Source: Strigamia acuminata (Eukaryota; Arthropoda; Chilopoda; Geophilomorpha; Linotaeniidae). From it: a stretch of DNA of 60,000 nucleotides. A program made the translations under genes and the position numbers. Below the pieces are notes generated by a model. The model was not told the DNA's origin. It was given only the letters and a program-made list of their open reading frames with translations, and did not search any database. The stretch's first letter is position 1. Each line of letters begins with the position of its first letter. Where the stretch lies: the NCBI GenBank assembly GCA_949358305.1, contig OX442319.1, positions 9,860,001 through 9,920,000 on the forward strand, written 5' to 3'. This document shows, piece by piece, positions 18,461-28,610 of this stretch.

Positions 18461-21400
18461 ATGCTTGCAGATTTAGTGGACAACAAAGAATTAATTCTTC
18501 CAGTCTTATTACCACCAATGGCCGATCCACCTGCATCTGCCATTCCACCTGCGCTCTTAGGCACTCCAGTCCCTTTTTTGGGTTCCACTGCTGAGGACTG
18601 GTCGTTATATCTCGAGCACTTTGAGGAGTTGGTGACTCTGAATGCCATTCCAGCCGACAAAAAGCGTGCGTTTCTCTTGTCTGTCGTGGGCCCTGCCACG
18701 TATCAACTGGCCCACACTCTGTTTGCCCCCAAGAAGTTGAATAAACAAACCTTTGTGGACATCACTACGAAACTTGAGGAGCACTTCACCCCCGCACCTC
18801 GCCCGGTTGTCCAGCGGCATTTGTTGGGCTCACGTCTGCGTGCCCCGGAGGAGACCATGTCCAACTACATCGCTGCTCTCCGGGGTCTCGCAGAACGGAC
18901 GGGAGCGACCACGACCGAGCAAATAGAGCAACTTGTGCTTGACCAACTCATCAGGGGAGTTGGAATTGAACCACTGCGGCAGAAGTTGCTTGGGGAGGAG
19001 AATCTTACTCTAGACAAAGCCTCATCTATGGCCATCGGCTTTCAAGCCGCCACCCAGGGCAACGCCATCTATAGGTCCTCCACCGTAATGCCCATGCAGC
19101 AGATTTCCACCATCCAAGCCCCCCAAGCGGCTCTTTTCCAGCTGCAGAGCGGTACATCTTCTAACCGATTCTCCCCTAAGCCCAGGTTGCCTTTTGCCAA
19201 ATCTGCTGGCAGATCCCAACAGCGGGGACCATGGGACGGCGCTCGTATGCCAGGCGCCACTCTGACCGCGCAAGTAGCAAGACCACCGGGGAGACTTGGA
19301 CAGTCTGGTCAATCTTTCCAGAGGTTTAACGTTGGCTCATCTTCGGGTTCAAGGTTTATGTGCAACGGTTGCGGCCAAGCCCACTCCCGAGCAGTCTGCC
19401 CTTTCCAGGCTGCTGTCTGTCGCACATGTGGTCGCACAGGACACATCGCCGCTGTATGTAGGAACGGTCAACCTTCGCCTCAGAATGTTCTTCGAGCCAC
19501 CCAATTTGGCCCGGGGTCATCCTCTCCCCAACCAGCGGGGACCTTTTCTCAGCGACCCTCTCCTCGTTTTCGTCAGTCGACCTCTCCGATGAACTTTGTG
19601 GCCACACAGCCAATGTCGGATTACCAATGGACAGCCAACGTTCCACCCGACTCTTATCATCCACCCGGTGGTCAAGCTGCTGTGCCTACACCAGTCTCTG
19701 GCATTCTTGGCGGTCAACAACCCAATATGCAGCCATTAAACCTTTCACCTTCATCTCACATGAATAATGCCAATGCCAATCAAGGGTTTGTTAATGAATC
19801 GAATTTAAGCATGGATTACCCACTATACTATCTCAAGAGCGATAAGTGTCTGCTCCCACCCATCATGGTTGAGGCTCATATTAACCATGTTTTTGTTCAT
19901 TTTCAGTTGGACACAGGCTCCGAGTACACCGTCGTGGGATCCGATGTCTTGACCGCCATTGAACAACAGTCTGGTCAGGTGGTAAGGCGGTACCCTGCCG
20001 CCATTAATTTATTTGCCTACCCTCATGCGTTGATTGAGTTATTGGGTGTAGTTTTGGTTTCGGTCACCGTCCATGCCACCACTCACCGGATGCCCGTGGT
20101 GGTCACTCGGAGCCCTGGTCCACCAATTATGGGACGCGACTCTATCGCACGTTTTGGGTTAATCCCGGGTTTGGCGTATGCCGTGGACGAGGCATTGTGC
20201 ATTAATTCACTAATTCATAACGAGGGCGAGGTTTCATTGTCAACCTCACTTCATTTAACCTCGCCTTCGAATCACAGTTTCAGCACTTCACCGCACTTTG
20301 ATCATGCCAACATTTTTCAAACATCCAACTTGGATTTGCCTCCGCCGCCTCAATCCCCCGAGTCAATCGTGAGGTACATTCATAAGAACTATGCAATTGT
20401 TTTCCAGCCCGGCATTGGGACTTACACGGGGCCTCCCGTTGATTTGCATGTTCAACCGGGCACGCGCCCAGTGTTCTTTCGCCCACGACCCATTCCGCAT
20501 GCGAAGCGACCCTTGGTAGATGTGGCTATTGACCAGTTGATTAGCCAGGGGGTTTTTCGGCCCATCCAATATTCTGAGTGGGCCACCCCATTGGTCGTTG
20601 TCACCAAGGCCAATGGGGGTTTGCGGTTGTGTGGAGATTACAGAGCAACTGTCAATCGGTTCGTTCTCCCTGACCCCTACCCTCTACCATTGGTTGCCGA
20701 CCTCCTTGCCGGGCTGGCCAATGCGATGTACTTCACGCTCTTGGACCTGAGGCAGGCGTATCAGCAGATCCCTTTGACCGCCCGATCATCTTTATTAGTG
20801 GCGGTCAATACTCATAGGGGTCTCATGGCCGTTACACGTTTGCCATTTGGCACTGCGCCCTCCTCCGGCATTTTCCAACGCATCGTGGACGGCATATTTC
20901 GTGGTCTGCCCGGTGTTCTAGTATATCAGGACGACATATTAATTGCAACCCCGACCCTTGAATCACATTTTTACACCATGGTTTTAGTTTTCGATCGACT
21001 TGCCAACAAGGGCTTGAGGGTCTCACGTGACAAGTGTCAGTTGGTTAGGACTAGTGTTCAGTACCTGGGCCATTCATTAACACAACATGGCATAGCTCCT
21101 GCAATGTCTAAGGTGCAGGCAGTCTTGGACTGTCCAGCCCCAACGACCGTCACGACACTCAAGTCCTTTCTTGGCATGGTGGTATATTATGCTTCATATG
21201 TCCCGAGGATGGCGCACCTATCCGCTCCCCTCTACGCTCTTCTGCAGAGGGAAGCGGAGTGGGTGTGGGGTCCCACGCAGCAGGCCGCCTTTCAACAACT
21301 AAAAAAGATCTTGGCGTCGCCGGAAGTCCTCACGTATTATGATTTACAGAAGCCTTTGTTGCTAATCTGCGATGCTTCGCCATATGGCTTAGGTGCTGTG

Positions 21401-23527
21401 TTGGCACACAAAATGAGTGATGGCTCCGAGCGTCCTGTTGCCTATGCCTCACGTACCTTGTCGTCGGCTGAGCAGAACTATGCTCAGCTGGACAAGGAGG
21501 CAGCGGCCATTGTGTTCGGTTTGAAGAAGTTCCATAGCCATTTGGCTGGCACTTTTGTTTCTATTTATACCGACCACAAACCCCTCCTCGGGATATTGGG
21601 ACCAAACAAGCCCATCCCAAACATCATCAGCCCTAGACTGTTGAGGTGGGCCTTGTTGTTAAGCACTTACCATTATGACTTATTTCACAGGCCCGGCACT
21701 CACTTGAGGGAGGCGGATGCCCTGAGCCGTTTGCCTCTTTCTGATCCGGATGCGCTCGGGGTTGAGTCAGACGCTGCATACCCGGCGGACATTCGAAGCC
21801 TGTCCACGTCTCATTCTACATTCATTTCCAGGGAGCGCTTGGTTCAGGCAACGTTAGCCGACCCCCTCCTTCAGGTCTTAGCAGCATACATAGCTGCATC
21901 GTGGCCCGCGTTACGCCCTGTAGCTGTTCCATCATCTTACTGGCAGCGCAGGCGTGTGATGTCTTCTGCACACCGGCTTTTGTTGGTGCATGATCGTGTG
22001 GTATTGCCTCAGTCTCTGGTCCCGGATTTGCTGCAATCTCTGCATTTCCATCATGTTGGAATTGTCGCAATGAAGCGCCGGGCCAGACCATTTGTCTGGT
22101 GGCCAGGGATGTCCCGTGACATTGAGCAGTTTGTGGCGCAATGTAATCCTTGTCAGCAAACGCGCCCCTTGTCTCCACGGGCTCCCTTAGTGGCCTGGCC
22201 AGTTCCCGACGGCCCTTGGGTCCGAATCCATGCAGACCTGGCCGGACCTCTCCACAGCACCATGTTTTTAGTAGTTGTCGACGCGTTTTCTGCGTGGATT
22301 GAGGTTGCAGCCATGCGGACTACTATATCCGCGGCAATCATTACAGTATTTAGGCGTCTTTTTGCCACGCATGGTCTGCCCCGGGTCCTGGTCACCGACA
22401 ATGGCCCTCAATTCAGCTCCAGCGAGATGGGCGAATTTACTCGAGCTAATCACATCACACACCTGTTTTCACCTCCTTACAGCCCACAGTCTAACGGCCG
22501 AGCTGAAAAAGCTGTTAGATGGACCAAGGAGCAGCTAGCACGAGCTTCATCTACAGCATGGGACCTAGTCATTCCCCGCATCTTGCTTACGCAGCACGCC
22601 ACGCCTTCTGGTGTCGATGGAATTTCCCCATCCGTCCGCCTTTTTAACCGTCAAATAGTTGACGTTTGGCACCAATTGGTCCAAACCTGGGTTTTTCCCA
22701 GAGAGCCCGACCCAGTTGGCGTCGCTCTGCCTTCTGCTTTGCGTTTGCGTTTAGGTGAACCAGTTTGGTATCGCGTATTTCTCGCGCAAGCCCCTAAATG
22801 GGCCAGGGGCTCGGTTGTCGCCGTGCGTGGCACACTGGTTTACGAAATTCGTACAGATGCCGGTAATCTAATCGTCCGGCATTTGAATCATCTACGAAAG
22901 TTTCGGGGGGAAACACCAGGCCCTCCGGCCAGTCTTGCCCCGGCAGCTGCCGTGCCCCTTATCCCACAGACATCCCCAGCGGCATCGGCCCTGGTTCAAC
23001 CTTCACCACCCCATTTTAATCCAATTTTGGATTTCGCAGCGCGAGCAAACTTGCTTGCAGAACGGGGAACTGACTCGGGTTCTTCTTCTTCATCATCATC
23101 ATCCGCGTTCACATCACCTCATACGTCGGAGGGCAGCGCGCCTATGTATTCACCGGCTATGTTCGACCCTTCTCCCAATACAACTTCACTCAATTCGCCT
23201 CATCAACCATTGTTATCACCATTACCATTGCAGCCATCATCGTCATCTGCTATTAGGTCACCACCTATGACCGGAAATCAACCGTCAGCATCTATGGAGC
23301 CAGTATATCGCACGGCCACTGTATCAGCTCACATTGCCGATCGCCAGACTCCTAGACCAGCTTATCAGCTCGACCCGGCCGTGCTGACCCAGCGCTTGGT
23401 TGAGCTCCAACGAAGCTCTCAGACTCCTGTTGCTCAGGCCCGCCTTCCACCAGCGGCCACGCCCGTTCGCAGATCAGACAGGCTCAAGAACCAACCGAAA
23501 CATCTCAAGGATTATGTTCCAAAATGA
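18461..23527 (+). CDS. Gag-Pol polyprotein of the Ty3/Gypsy element (1,688 aa)
   Basis: One frame from the ATG at 18461 to the TGA at 23525-23527. Gag spans roughly residues 1-300, followed by two zinc knuckles (about 300-313, CX2CX3HX4C, and 319-332, CX2CX4HX4C). The aspartic protease has LDTGSEYTVVG near residue 483. Reverse transcriptase shows WATPLVVVTKANGGLRLCGD and the active site YQDDILIA near 821. RNase H shows CDASPYGLGAVLA near 969 and TDHKPLL near 1036. Integrase has the HHCC finger (about 1195-1230) and D,D(35)E residues near 1257, 1312 and 1348. The C-terminus is Ser/Pro-rich, low complexity. Gag and Pol are fused in one frame, so no frameshift signal is needed. All key residues are present; probably competent. 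Confidence 0.95.
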   Translation: MLADLVDNKELILPVLLPPMADPPASAIPPALLGTPVPFLGSTAEDWSLYLEHFEELVTLNAIPADKKRAFLLSVVGPATYQLAHTLFAPKKLNKQTFVDITTKLEEHFTPAPRPVVQRHLLGSRLRAPEETMSNYIAALRGLAERTGATTTEQIEQLVLDQLIRGVGIEPLRQKLLGEENLTLDKASSMAIGFQAATQGNAIYRSSTVMPMQQISTIQAPQAALFQLQSGTSSNRFSPKPRLPFAKSAGRSQQRGPWDGARMPGATLTAQVARPPGRLGQSGQSFQRFNVGSSSGSRFMCNGCGQAHSRAVCPFQAAVCRTCGRTGHIAAVCRNGQPSPQNVLRATQFGPGSSSPQPAGTFSQRPSPRFRQSTSPMNFVATQPMSDYQWTANVPPDSYHPPGGQAAVPTPVSGILGGQQPNMQPLNLSPSSHMNNANANQGFVNESNLSMDYPLYYLKSDKCLLPPIMVEAHINHVFVHFQLDTGSEYTVVGSDVLTAIEQQSGQVVRRYPAAINLFAYPHALIELLGVVLVSVTVHATTHRMPVVVTRSPGPPIMGRDSIARFGLIPGLAYAVDEALCINSLIHNEGEVSLSTSLHLTSPSNHSFSTSPHFDHANIFQTSNLDLPPPPQSPESIVRYIHKNYAIVFQPGIGTYTGPPVDLHVQPGTRPVFFRPRPIPHAKRPLVDVAIDQLISQGVFRPIQYSEWATPLVVVTKANGGLRLCGDYRATVNRFVLPDPYPLPLVADLLAGLANAMYFTLLDLRQAYQQIPLTARSSLLVAVNTHRGLMAVTRLPFGTAPSSGIFQRIVDGIFRGLPGVLVYQDDILIATPTLESHFYTMVLVFDRLANKGLRVSRDKCQLVRTSVQYLGHSLTQHGIAPAMSKVQAVLDCPAPTTVTTLKSFLGMVVYYASYVPRMAHLSAPLYALLQREAEWVWGPTQQAAFQQLKKILASPEVLTYYDLQKPLLLICDASPYGLGAVLAHKMSDGSERPVAYASRTLSSAEQNYAQLDKEAAAIVFGLKKFHSHLAGTFVSIYTDHKPLLGILGPNKPIPNIISPRLLRWALLLSTYHYDLFHRPGTHLREADALSRLPLSDPDALGVESDAAYPADIRSLSTSHSTFISRERLVQATLADPLLQVLAAYIAASWPALRPVAVPSSYWQRRRVMSSAHRLLLVHDRVVLPQSLVPDLLQSLHFHHVGIVAMKRRARPFVWWPGMSRDIEQFVAQCNPCQQTRPLSPRAPLVAWPVPDGPWVRIHADLAGPLHSTMFLVVVDAFSAWIEVAAMRTTISAAIITVFRRLFATHGLPRVLVTDNGPQFSSSEMGEFTRANHITHLFSPPYSPQSNGRAEKAVRWTKEQLARASSTAWDLVIPRILLTQHATPSGVDGISPSVRLFNRQIVDVWHQLVQTWVFPREPDPVGVALPSALRLRLGEPVWYRVFLAQAPKWARGSVVAVRGTLVYEIRTDAGNLIVRHLNHLRKFRGETPGPPASLAPAAAVPLIPQTSPAASALVQPSPPHFNPILDFAARANLLAERGTDSGSSSSSSSSAFTSPHTSEGSAPMYSPAMFDPSPNTTSLNSPHQPLLSPLPLQPSSSSAIRSPPMTGNQPSASMEPVYRTATVSAHIADRQTPRPAYQLDPAVLTQRLVELQRSSQTPVAQARLPPAATPVRRSDRLKNQPKHLKDYVPK

Positions 23528-23538
23528 GGGGGGAAGGG
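23526..23538 (+). other. Polypurine tract
   Basis: GAGGGGGGAAGGG directly precedes the 3' LTR and overlaps the gag-pol stop region, as expected for the plus-strand primer of an LTR retrotransposon. Confidence 0.9.
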
Positions 23539-23803
23539 TGTTATGTATTCAGTTATGTCTCGATTTTGAATCTCAATTATTTAGTATACCAATTGTTACT
23601 CTAATTAAAACAATACTTTGATTCTTGAGTTGCTAGGGTTCAACCTAGCAACACAAACTTGACGACACATATTCTAGACACAATAAATCAGTCTTGACTC
23701 AAAATTCGTTCGAGTAACCTTGTTTCCGCTTGGGCTTCATTAAGCCACAAGTTAGAATGTTATACTTAAATCCCAAGTGTAATGTGATACGCAATACTTC
23801 ACA
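23539..23803 (+). repeat. 3' LTR
   Basis: 265 bp, identical to the 5' LTR. It is followed by the target duplication ATGAC at 23804-23808 and the continuation of LRR exon 4. Confidence 0.95.
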
Positions 23804-25261
23804 ATGACTATGTATATAAATTTCCTGCCTGCAACGGATTCACACCAGTGGAAACTGTACAGTTTTTCATAACATCTTTTCCACACCTGCAAGAAATCAC
23901 AGTGCTCTGATATGGCAACGAAACCTTCGACGACGACACGCTGTTTTTGATATCTAAATCGTGTCCACATTTGAAGAAGCTAGTCCTGCGGTATTTCCCT
24001 TGTGTAACGGATCAAGGAATAGAGTTTCTTTACTCACCGCAATCGGTGACGAAAGAGTTGGTGGAATTGAGGTTCCGCCGGACAAGCGTGACTGCAATTG
24101 GCGCCGAAAAAGCCTTAAGGCACTTGACTCGTCTCGAAATCCTAGAGTGCAGCACTGACAATGACACAATTCATTTTCTGTACTCCCTGTCGGATCAAGA
24201 GTTGGTTTTCGTCAGGTTTAAAGAAATGTCACTAAGTCTGACATATGAGACGGACGAAATCTATAGCTGCGACCATTTGTTTTGCAAACTCCCGCAGAAT
24301 TTCCCAAATTTACGCTCCCTAGAAATCGAAGCTGACTTTGTCAAGAAAACACAATTCTTACTTCACTTGCAATATTTAACAAAAATTGAAAACTTAAGTA
24401 TCACGCTGCTACTCGACGAAGCGTACGCGTGTGTCATCGTGAGTTCGTTCCCCTGCGATAACTACAATTACTACATCAATTTCCCTCCGAAAATGAACAA
24501 TTTGACGGAGCTCCATTTAGATAATTGAAATCTTTGTATCTATTTAATGTTAAACGCCACACCGAGTCTCCAGTCTTTGACCATTAGCTTCGTGACCGAT
24601 GTGGGATGCACTCACAGTTATGATAAATCTACGATGATCAATTCGAGCGTTGTTCATTTATCACTAACAGGGAATAATGAAAGTCAATCATTAGTAATGC
24701 TGAAATGTCTGGGCTTGTGTCCCAGTATCAAAACATTGGAATTGAACTTGCATTTGCCTAATGATGACGTAATGCAGTTCAGGATGAACTGGGTGAATTT
24801 GAAAAATCTAACACATCTGTGTCTGGAAGTGTATCATATGGAAACTGTTGTATGTTTAGCGAAGAACTGTGAAAAGTTACGAGTGCTTAATTTGGTTTGG
24901 CAGTCACCAACCGCGTGGTTACAAATGCACATTCCCGGTGTTAAGGTTACGTATTACTATCTAGCCCGTGGAGTTTATTGGTTTCAAGATGAAAAGATTT
25001 CACCATGTTGTTTATGTCAGGCTTACGAATTCAATGACCGGTGCCTAATACCTGATTAAATTAATGTCTACTTAATTTTGTCAGACACAGTAGTCTCTTG
25101 AATTTTTTAAATTACTTAAGGATTAAAGTTCTATAATTCTGATATTGCCAAGGTTTTTTCGGAGAGAATGATTTAAATTTGTAGTTTTATTTTTTTAGTT
25201 ATTTAGTAACATTAATTACAGCTTTATTAAAATCATTTCCAATTTAACAGATAATTACACA

Positions 25262-25277
25262 GGGGGGGGGGGGGGGG
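25262..25277. repeat. Poly-G tract (16 G)
   Basis: Third copy of the poly-G tract in the shared LRR 3' flank, here followed by AACTTGCAATGACACC. Confidence 0.8.
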
Positions 25278-25540
25278 AACTTGCAATGACACCAGATGGA
25301 ATCTTTTGGACAACGGTCGCGGCTAGCAAATCTTCGAAGGTGACTTTGGGGCGAGGAATTTGACCCATTGGTGTGGCCGTAAGTTCGTGATTCGATCCTC
25401 TAAATTGGCGCACAGCCATTCCCAGTGGCCACAGATAGGCCTGTAAGCACTGGGTGATGTCGTCGCCAATAATCCTTACAAAGAAATATGACGACGGTGT
25501 CCCACTGGCCGTGATCCACCTTGAACAGCCTTAACGCACT
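25278..25540 (-). pseudogene. Fragment of the RRM-like/IGDDITQ minus-strand family
   Basis: Matches 8663-8910. In one minus frame it reads GQWDTVVIFLCKDYWRRHHP and ends at a stop after GNGCAPI; in another it reads IGDDITQCLQAYLWPLGM. The upstream end is fused at about 25540 to a truncated LRR exon running in the same direction, and supplies the new C-terminus of LRR gene 7. Confidence 0.4.
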
Positions 25541-26912
25541 TGTCGCAGTTGTAGATTTTTTCCGTCGCATCTGTAAGGAATATTGACATTTGTTTGAAGC
25601 CGACGAACATCAACTCTTGTTCCGAAAGGGATTTAAGAAGACTAATTGTGTCCTCCTCATCGCTGCACTTTAAGTATTCGAGACGACTTAAGTGCGTTAA
25701 GGCTCTTTCGACTCCAGTTACAGTCACGTTTGTCCTGTAGACACCCAATTCCACCAACTCTTTCGTCACCGATTGTGGTGAGTAAAGAAACTCGATTCCT
25801 TGATCAGTTACACCAGGGAGATCAGACAGGATTAGCTTCTTCAAATGTGGGCACGATTTAGATATGAAAAACAGCGTGTGGTCGTCGGAGGTTTCGTTGA
25901 TCCTTCCACGCAGTGTAATTTCTTGTAGGTATGGAAAAGATGTTATGAAAAACTGTACAGTTTCCATTGGTGTGAATCCGTTACAAACCGGAAATTTATA
26001 CATCTTATGATCTGGAAAGCATAACGACTTGACGGTCTGTTTCAAAAAATGAAAAAGAAAAAAAATTAATTTCTAAAACGGAGTGGATATTTCGACAGAA
26101 AATCAGAAAAATGAAAAAAAAAACAACGGCCGATATTGATTGACAGCGGTTTTGTATGTTCGTTTGATTTTTAACTGATGTGACTAATTCCTGGTAAATA
26201 ATTAAATTCACACGACGGGGAAAACTGACATGGGAGCTGCAGGGTTGGATTTTATCATAAGTTGGTTTATTATGGTTGAATTTGATGTTTGACCAACATA
26301 TGATAAAATTCATCTGAGTCAGTTTTCACTGTGGTGCAATTTTCGTGTCTTATATACCAGGAATTTCATTTTTCTGATCTTATCAATATTACATTTTTCC
26401 CAAATTTAAGCAAGTTTATGCGGCTCAAATTTCTGCTCAAGTGTAAACAATGGAACTTGTCAAGATGGTGCAATCCCAATTCGATCATCAGCAAGAGATG
26501 GAATAAATTGTACGATTCGTAATGTCTAAGTAAAACGTGCACGAGGTCCATTTTTAAACGTTCAAAACTGGCTGCAAGAATAAATGTAGAAAATAATGTA
26601 GAAAATTATATACTTATTACTAAAATAAATACTTACACAAACTCAAATATTCTGTTAATACTTGAAAAGTTATTTCTAAGTTGTCTGGCTCCATTTGTAA
26701 ATCAGAAATATTTAACTCATTCATTTTGTAGTACAAATCTGAAATAGAAAATCAATTAAATACCGAATAACTAATTTTATTTTTATTTTTATTTAAATTT
26801 TCGACCTACTTCTCCCTAATATTGGTTCCAATGATGGAGATCTAACTTCAAGAGCAGCCCACATAAGATCTGCGACCACTTTTAAGGCTAAAGACTTTAA
26901 CGTTGGAATCAT
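25476..26912 (-). CDS. LRR family gene 7, truncated chimeric (4 exons, 314 aa)
   Basis: Minus-strand exons are 26912-26810, 26738-26637, 26571-26393 and 26036-25476; GT-AG introns and phases agree. Exon 1 reads MIPTLKSLALKVVADLMWAA; exon 2 NLYYKMNELNISDLQMEPDN; exon 3 includes LFHLLLMIELGLHHLDKFH. Exon 4 begins TVKSLCFPDHKMYKFPVCNG and keeps only the first LRRs (to KIYNCDK). It then runs into foreign DNA that adds about 20 residues (CVKAVQGGSRPVGHRRHISL) before TAA. The frame is fully open, so a shortened protein keeping the N-terminal module but few LRRs could be made. It lies head-to-head with LRR gene 8 and shares its upstream DNA. Confidence 0.65.
26170..26365. repeat. Intron 3 inverted repeat, copy in LRR gene 7
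   Basis: Same family as 3348-3541 but inverted with the gene: it opens TGATGTGACTAATTCCTGGT and closes with an imperfect complement ending CCAGGAATT. Outer arms have diverged; the inner arms around TTTTATCATAAGTTGG and CCAACATATGATAAAA still pair well. Confidence 0.5.
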
Positions 26913-27245
26913 TTGTTCTATAAACTACTTATCGTGTGTAAGCCTAATTCCAATCTAGATGGATCGAATGAGGAATGTTTTGTGTTTGCATTTAACAACT
27001 GTCTTTCTAGTTGATGTGACTCTTTAAACTCCCGATTTGGATTCTAAAATCCATGATGCCTTCTTTGGAAAGGTCGTCGAAGAACGAGTACACACTCTAG
27101 ATTTTGGGTTGCAACTGGTCTTTTATTTCAAAGGTTGTCAAGTAAGGAAACTTGACAACGACTTATTGTTTACGTGTAATGACAATAATCATTTTGGTAA
27201 TAATGTTGGTAACACGTATGATTTATACAATAGCTATTATTGCGT
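26913..27245 (-). promoter_or_regulatory. Shared LRR 5' flank, inverted, between genes 7 and 8
   Basis: Reverse complement of the 5920-6290 flank, serving gene 7 on the minus strand. Its distal end (27179-27245) is read on the plus strand as the start of LRR gene 8. Thus one copy of the flank serves as promoter on one strand and coding sequence on the other. Confidence 0.55.
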
Positions 27246-28369
27246 GTGGATATGAAAACGACTTCGACGACCACATGCTTGTTTTTATATCTAAATGGTG
27301 CCCAAATTTGAAGAAGCTAATCCTGTCGAAACTCGCTGGTGTAACGGATCAAGGAATCGAGTTTCTTTACTCACCACAATCGGTGACGAAAGAGTTGGTG
27401 GAATTGCGGCTCGCCCGAACAAACGTGACTGCAAGTGGACTCGAAAAAGCCTTAACGCACTTGCCTCGTCTAGAAATCCTAGAGTGCAGGAATGACTACG
27501 ACACAGTTCGTCTTCTGAAATCCTTGTCAAAACAAGAGTTTATGTTCGTAGGCTTCAAAGAAATGTCACTACACCTTGCAGATTGGACGGAAGAAATCTA
27601 CAACTCCGACAATTTGCTTCCCAAACTCCCGCAGATTTTCCCCAATTTACGCTTTCTCAGAATCGAATTGTATGTTGACACGCAAACAAATTGCTTACTT
27701 CACTTGCGATCTTTAGCAAAAATTGAAAAATTACATCTCTATGGCCGTGAAAGTTTGTTCCCATGCGATCACTATAATTACCACACCAATTTCCCTCTGA
27801 AAATGAACAATTTGACGGAACTCTTTTTAGATGATTGCAATCTCTGTATCTATTCAATGTTAAACGCCACACCAAGTCTACAGTCTTTGACCATTGTCAA
27901 CGTGACCGATTTTAACTGCATTCACAGTTCTGATGAAACTGCCATGATCAATTCGAGTGTTGTTCATTTCTCAGCAACAACTCAAAAAATTGCATTAGTG
28001 CAGAAATGTCTGGGCTTGTGTCCCAGTATCAGAACCTTGGAATTGGTGTTGGGATTGTCTGATTATGAAGAAATGCAATTCAGGATGAACTTGAATTTGA
28101 AAAATCTAACACATCTGTGTCTGGAAGTGGATCGTATGGAAACTGCTGTATGTTTAGCGAAGAACTGTGAAAAGTTACAAGTGCTTAATTTGATTTGGCA
28201 GTCACCAACCCCGTGGTTACAAATGCACATTCCCCGTGTTAAAATTGTGCATTGCCATACAGCCCGTGGAGTTCATTGGTTTAAAGATGAAAAGATTTCA
28301 CCATGTTGTTTACGTCAGGCTTACGAATTCAATGACCGGTGCCTAATACCTGATTTAATGTCTATTTAA
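27179..28369 (+). CDS. LRR family gene 8, lacking exons 1-3, new hydrophobic N-terminus (396 aa)
   Basis: Homology to the LRR exon starts near 27250 (DFDDHMLVFISKWCPNLKKL). Upstream, in the same frame, the inverted flank supplies an ATG at 27179 and the hydrophobic sequence MTIIILVIMLVTRMIYTIAI, then IACGYEND. This resembles a signal peptide or signal anchor and has no counterpart in the other LRR genes, which look cytosolic. The LRR part is intact and ends HWFKDEKISPCCLRQAYEFN, with one tail Cys changed to Arg. Conventional exons 1-3 are absent nearby. Either this is a newly formed gene for a membrane-directed or secreted LRR protein, or an untranscribed truncated copy that happens to be open. 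Confidence 0.5.
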   Translation: MTIIILVIMLVTRMIYTIAIIACGYENDFDDHMLVFISKWCPNLKKLILSKLAGVTDQGIEFLYSPQSVTKELVELRLARTNVTASGLEKALTHLPRLEILECRNDYDTVRLLKSLSKQEFMFVGFKEMSLHLADWTEEIYNSDNLLPKLPQIFPNLRFLRIELYVDTQTNCLLHLRSLAKIEKLHLYGRESLFPCDHYNYHTNFPLKMNNLTELFLDDCNLCIYSMLNATPSLQSLTIVNVTDFNCIHSSDETAMINSSVVHFSATTQKIALVQKCLGLCPSIRTLELVLGLSDYEEMQFRMNLNLKNLTHLCLEVDRMETAVCLAKNCEKLQVLNLIWQSPTPWLQMHIPRVKIVHCHTARGVHWFKDEKISPCCLRQAYEFNDRCLIPDLMSI

Positions 28370-28439
28370 TTTTGTTAGATACAGTAGTCCGTTGAATTTT
28401 TTAAATTACTTAAGGATTAAAGTTATATAATTCTGATAT
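28370..28439. other. Shared LRR 3' flank
   Basis: Short stretch after the stop matching the 3' flank of the genes ending at 909, 8414 and 25059, cut off at the start of repeat block R. Confidence 0.5.
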
Positions 28440-28610
28440 TGTTTGATTATACGAAAAGGATTTTTCGAAATTATGTAGACAAGTTATTTGTTTTTATTGT
28501 TATTATTAAAATTATTCATTCCGTGTCGATGTCCCGCGGTACTCGATTTTCGCGCCAGATGTCACGCGCCATCTGTGTGTGAAGGAAGTCGAACTACTGC
28601 AAATGGCTGC
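28440..28610. repeat. Repeat block R, copy 3
   Basis: Matches 15020-15235 and 2050-2215, including GTCGATGTCCCGCGGTACTC and GTGAAGGAAGTCGAACTA. It ends the LRR cluster on this side. No gene attached. Confidence 0.5.

Larger units (their letters stand above)
17417..23803 (+). mobile_element. Complete Ty3/Gypsy LTR retrotransposon (Mag/K02A2.6 type)
   Basis: A 6,387-bp element with 265-bp LTRs that I read as identical, TG...CA ends, a 5-bp target duplication ATGAC (17412-17416 and 23804-23808), a primer-binding-site-like start TGGCGTCGCG one base after the 5' LTR, one uninterrupted gag-pol frame and a purine tract before the 3' LTR. Identical LTRs mean recent insertion. It lies inside exon 4 of an LRR pseudogene. 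There is no envelope-like ORF. Confidence 0.95.
16451..25059 (+). pseudogene. LRR family pseudogene 6, split by a Ty3/Gypsy element
   Basis: Exons 16451-16553, 16619-16720, 16786-16961 and 17387-17416 plus 23809-25059 match the family with correct phases. Exon 4 is interrupted after 10 codons by the retrotransposon at 17417-23803 with duplication of ATGAC. Independently of the insertion, exon 4 has a TGA at 23908-23910 and another at 24526-24528 (TGC to TGA in the LDNC motif). The rest is well preserved, including HIPGVKVTYYYLARGVYWF and SPCCLCQAYEFND. So the gene is dead three times over; the order of events is not known. Confidence 0.85.

Noticed and set aside
22153-22462. Antisense frames within gag-pol
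   Set aside because: Shadows of the polyprotein; no independent homology or start signals.
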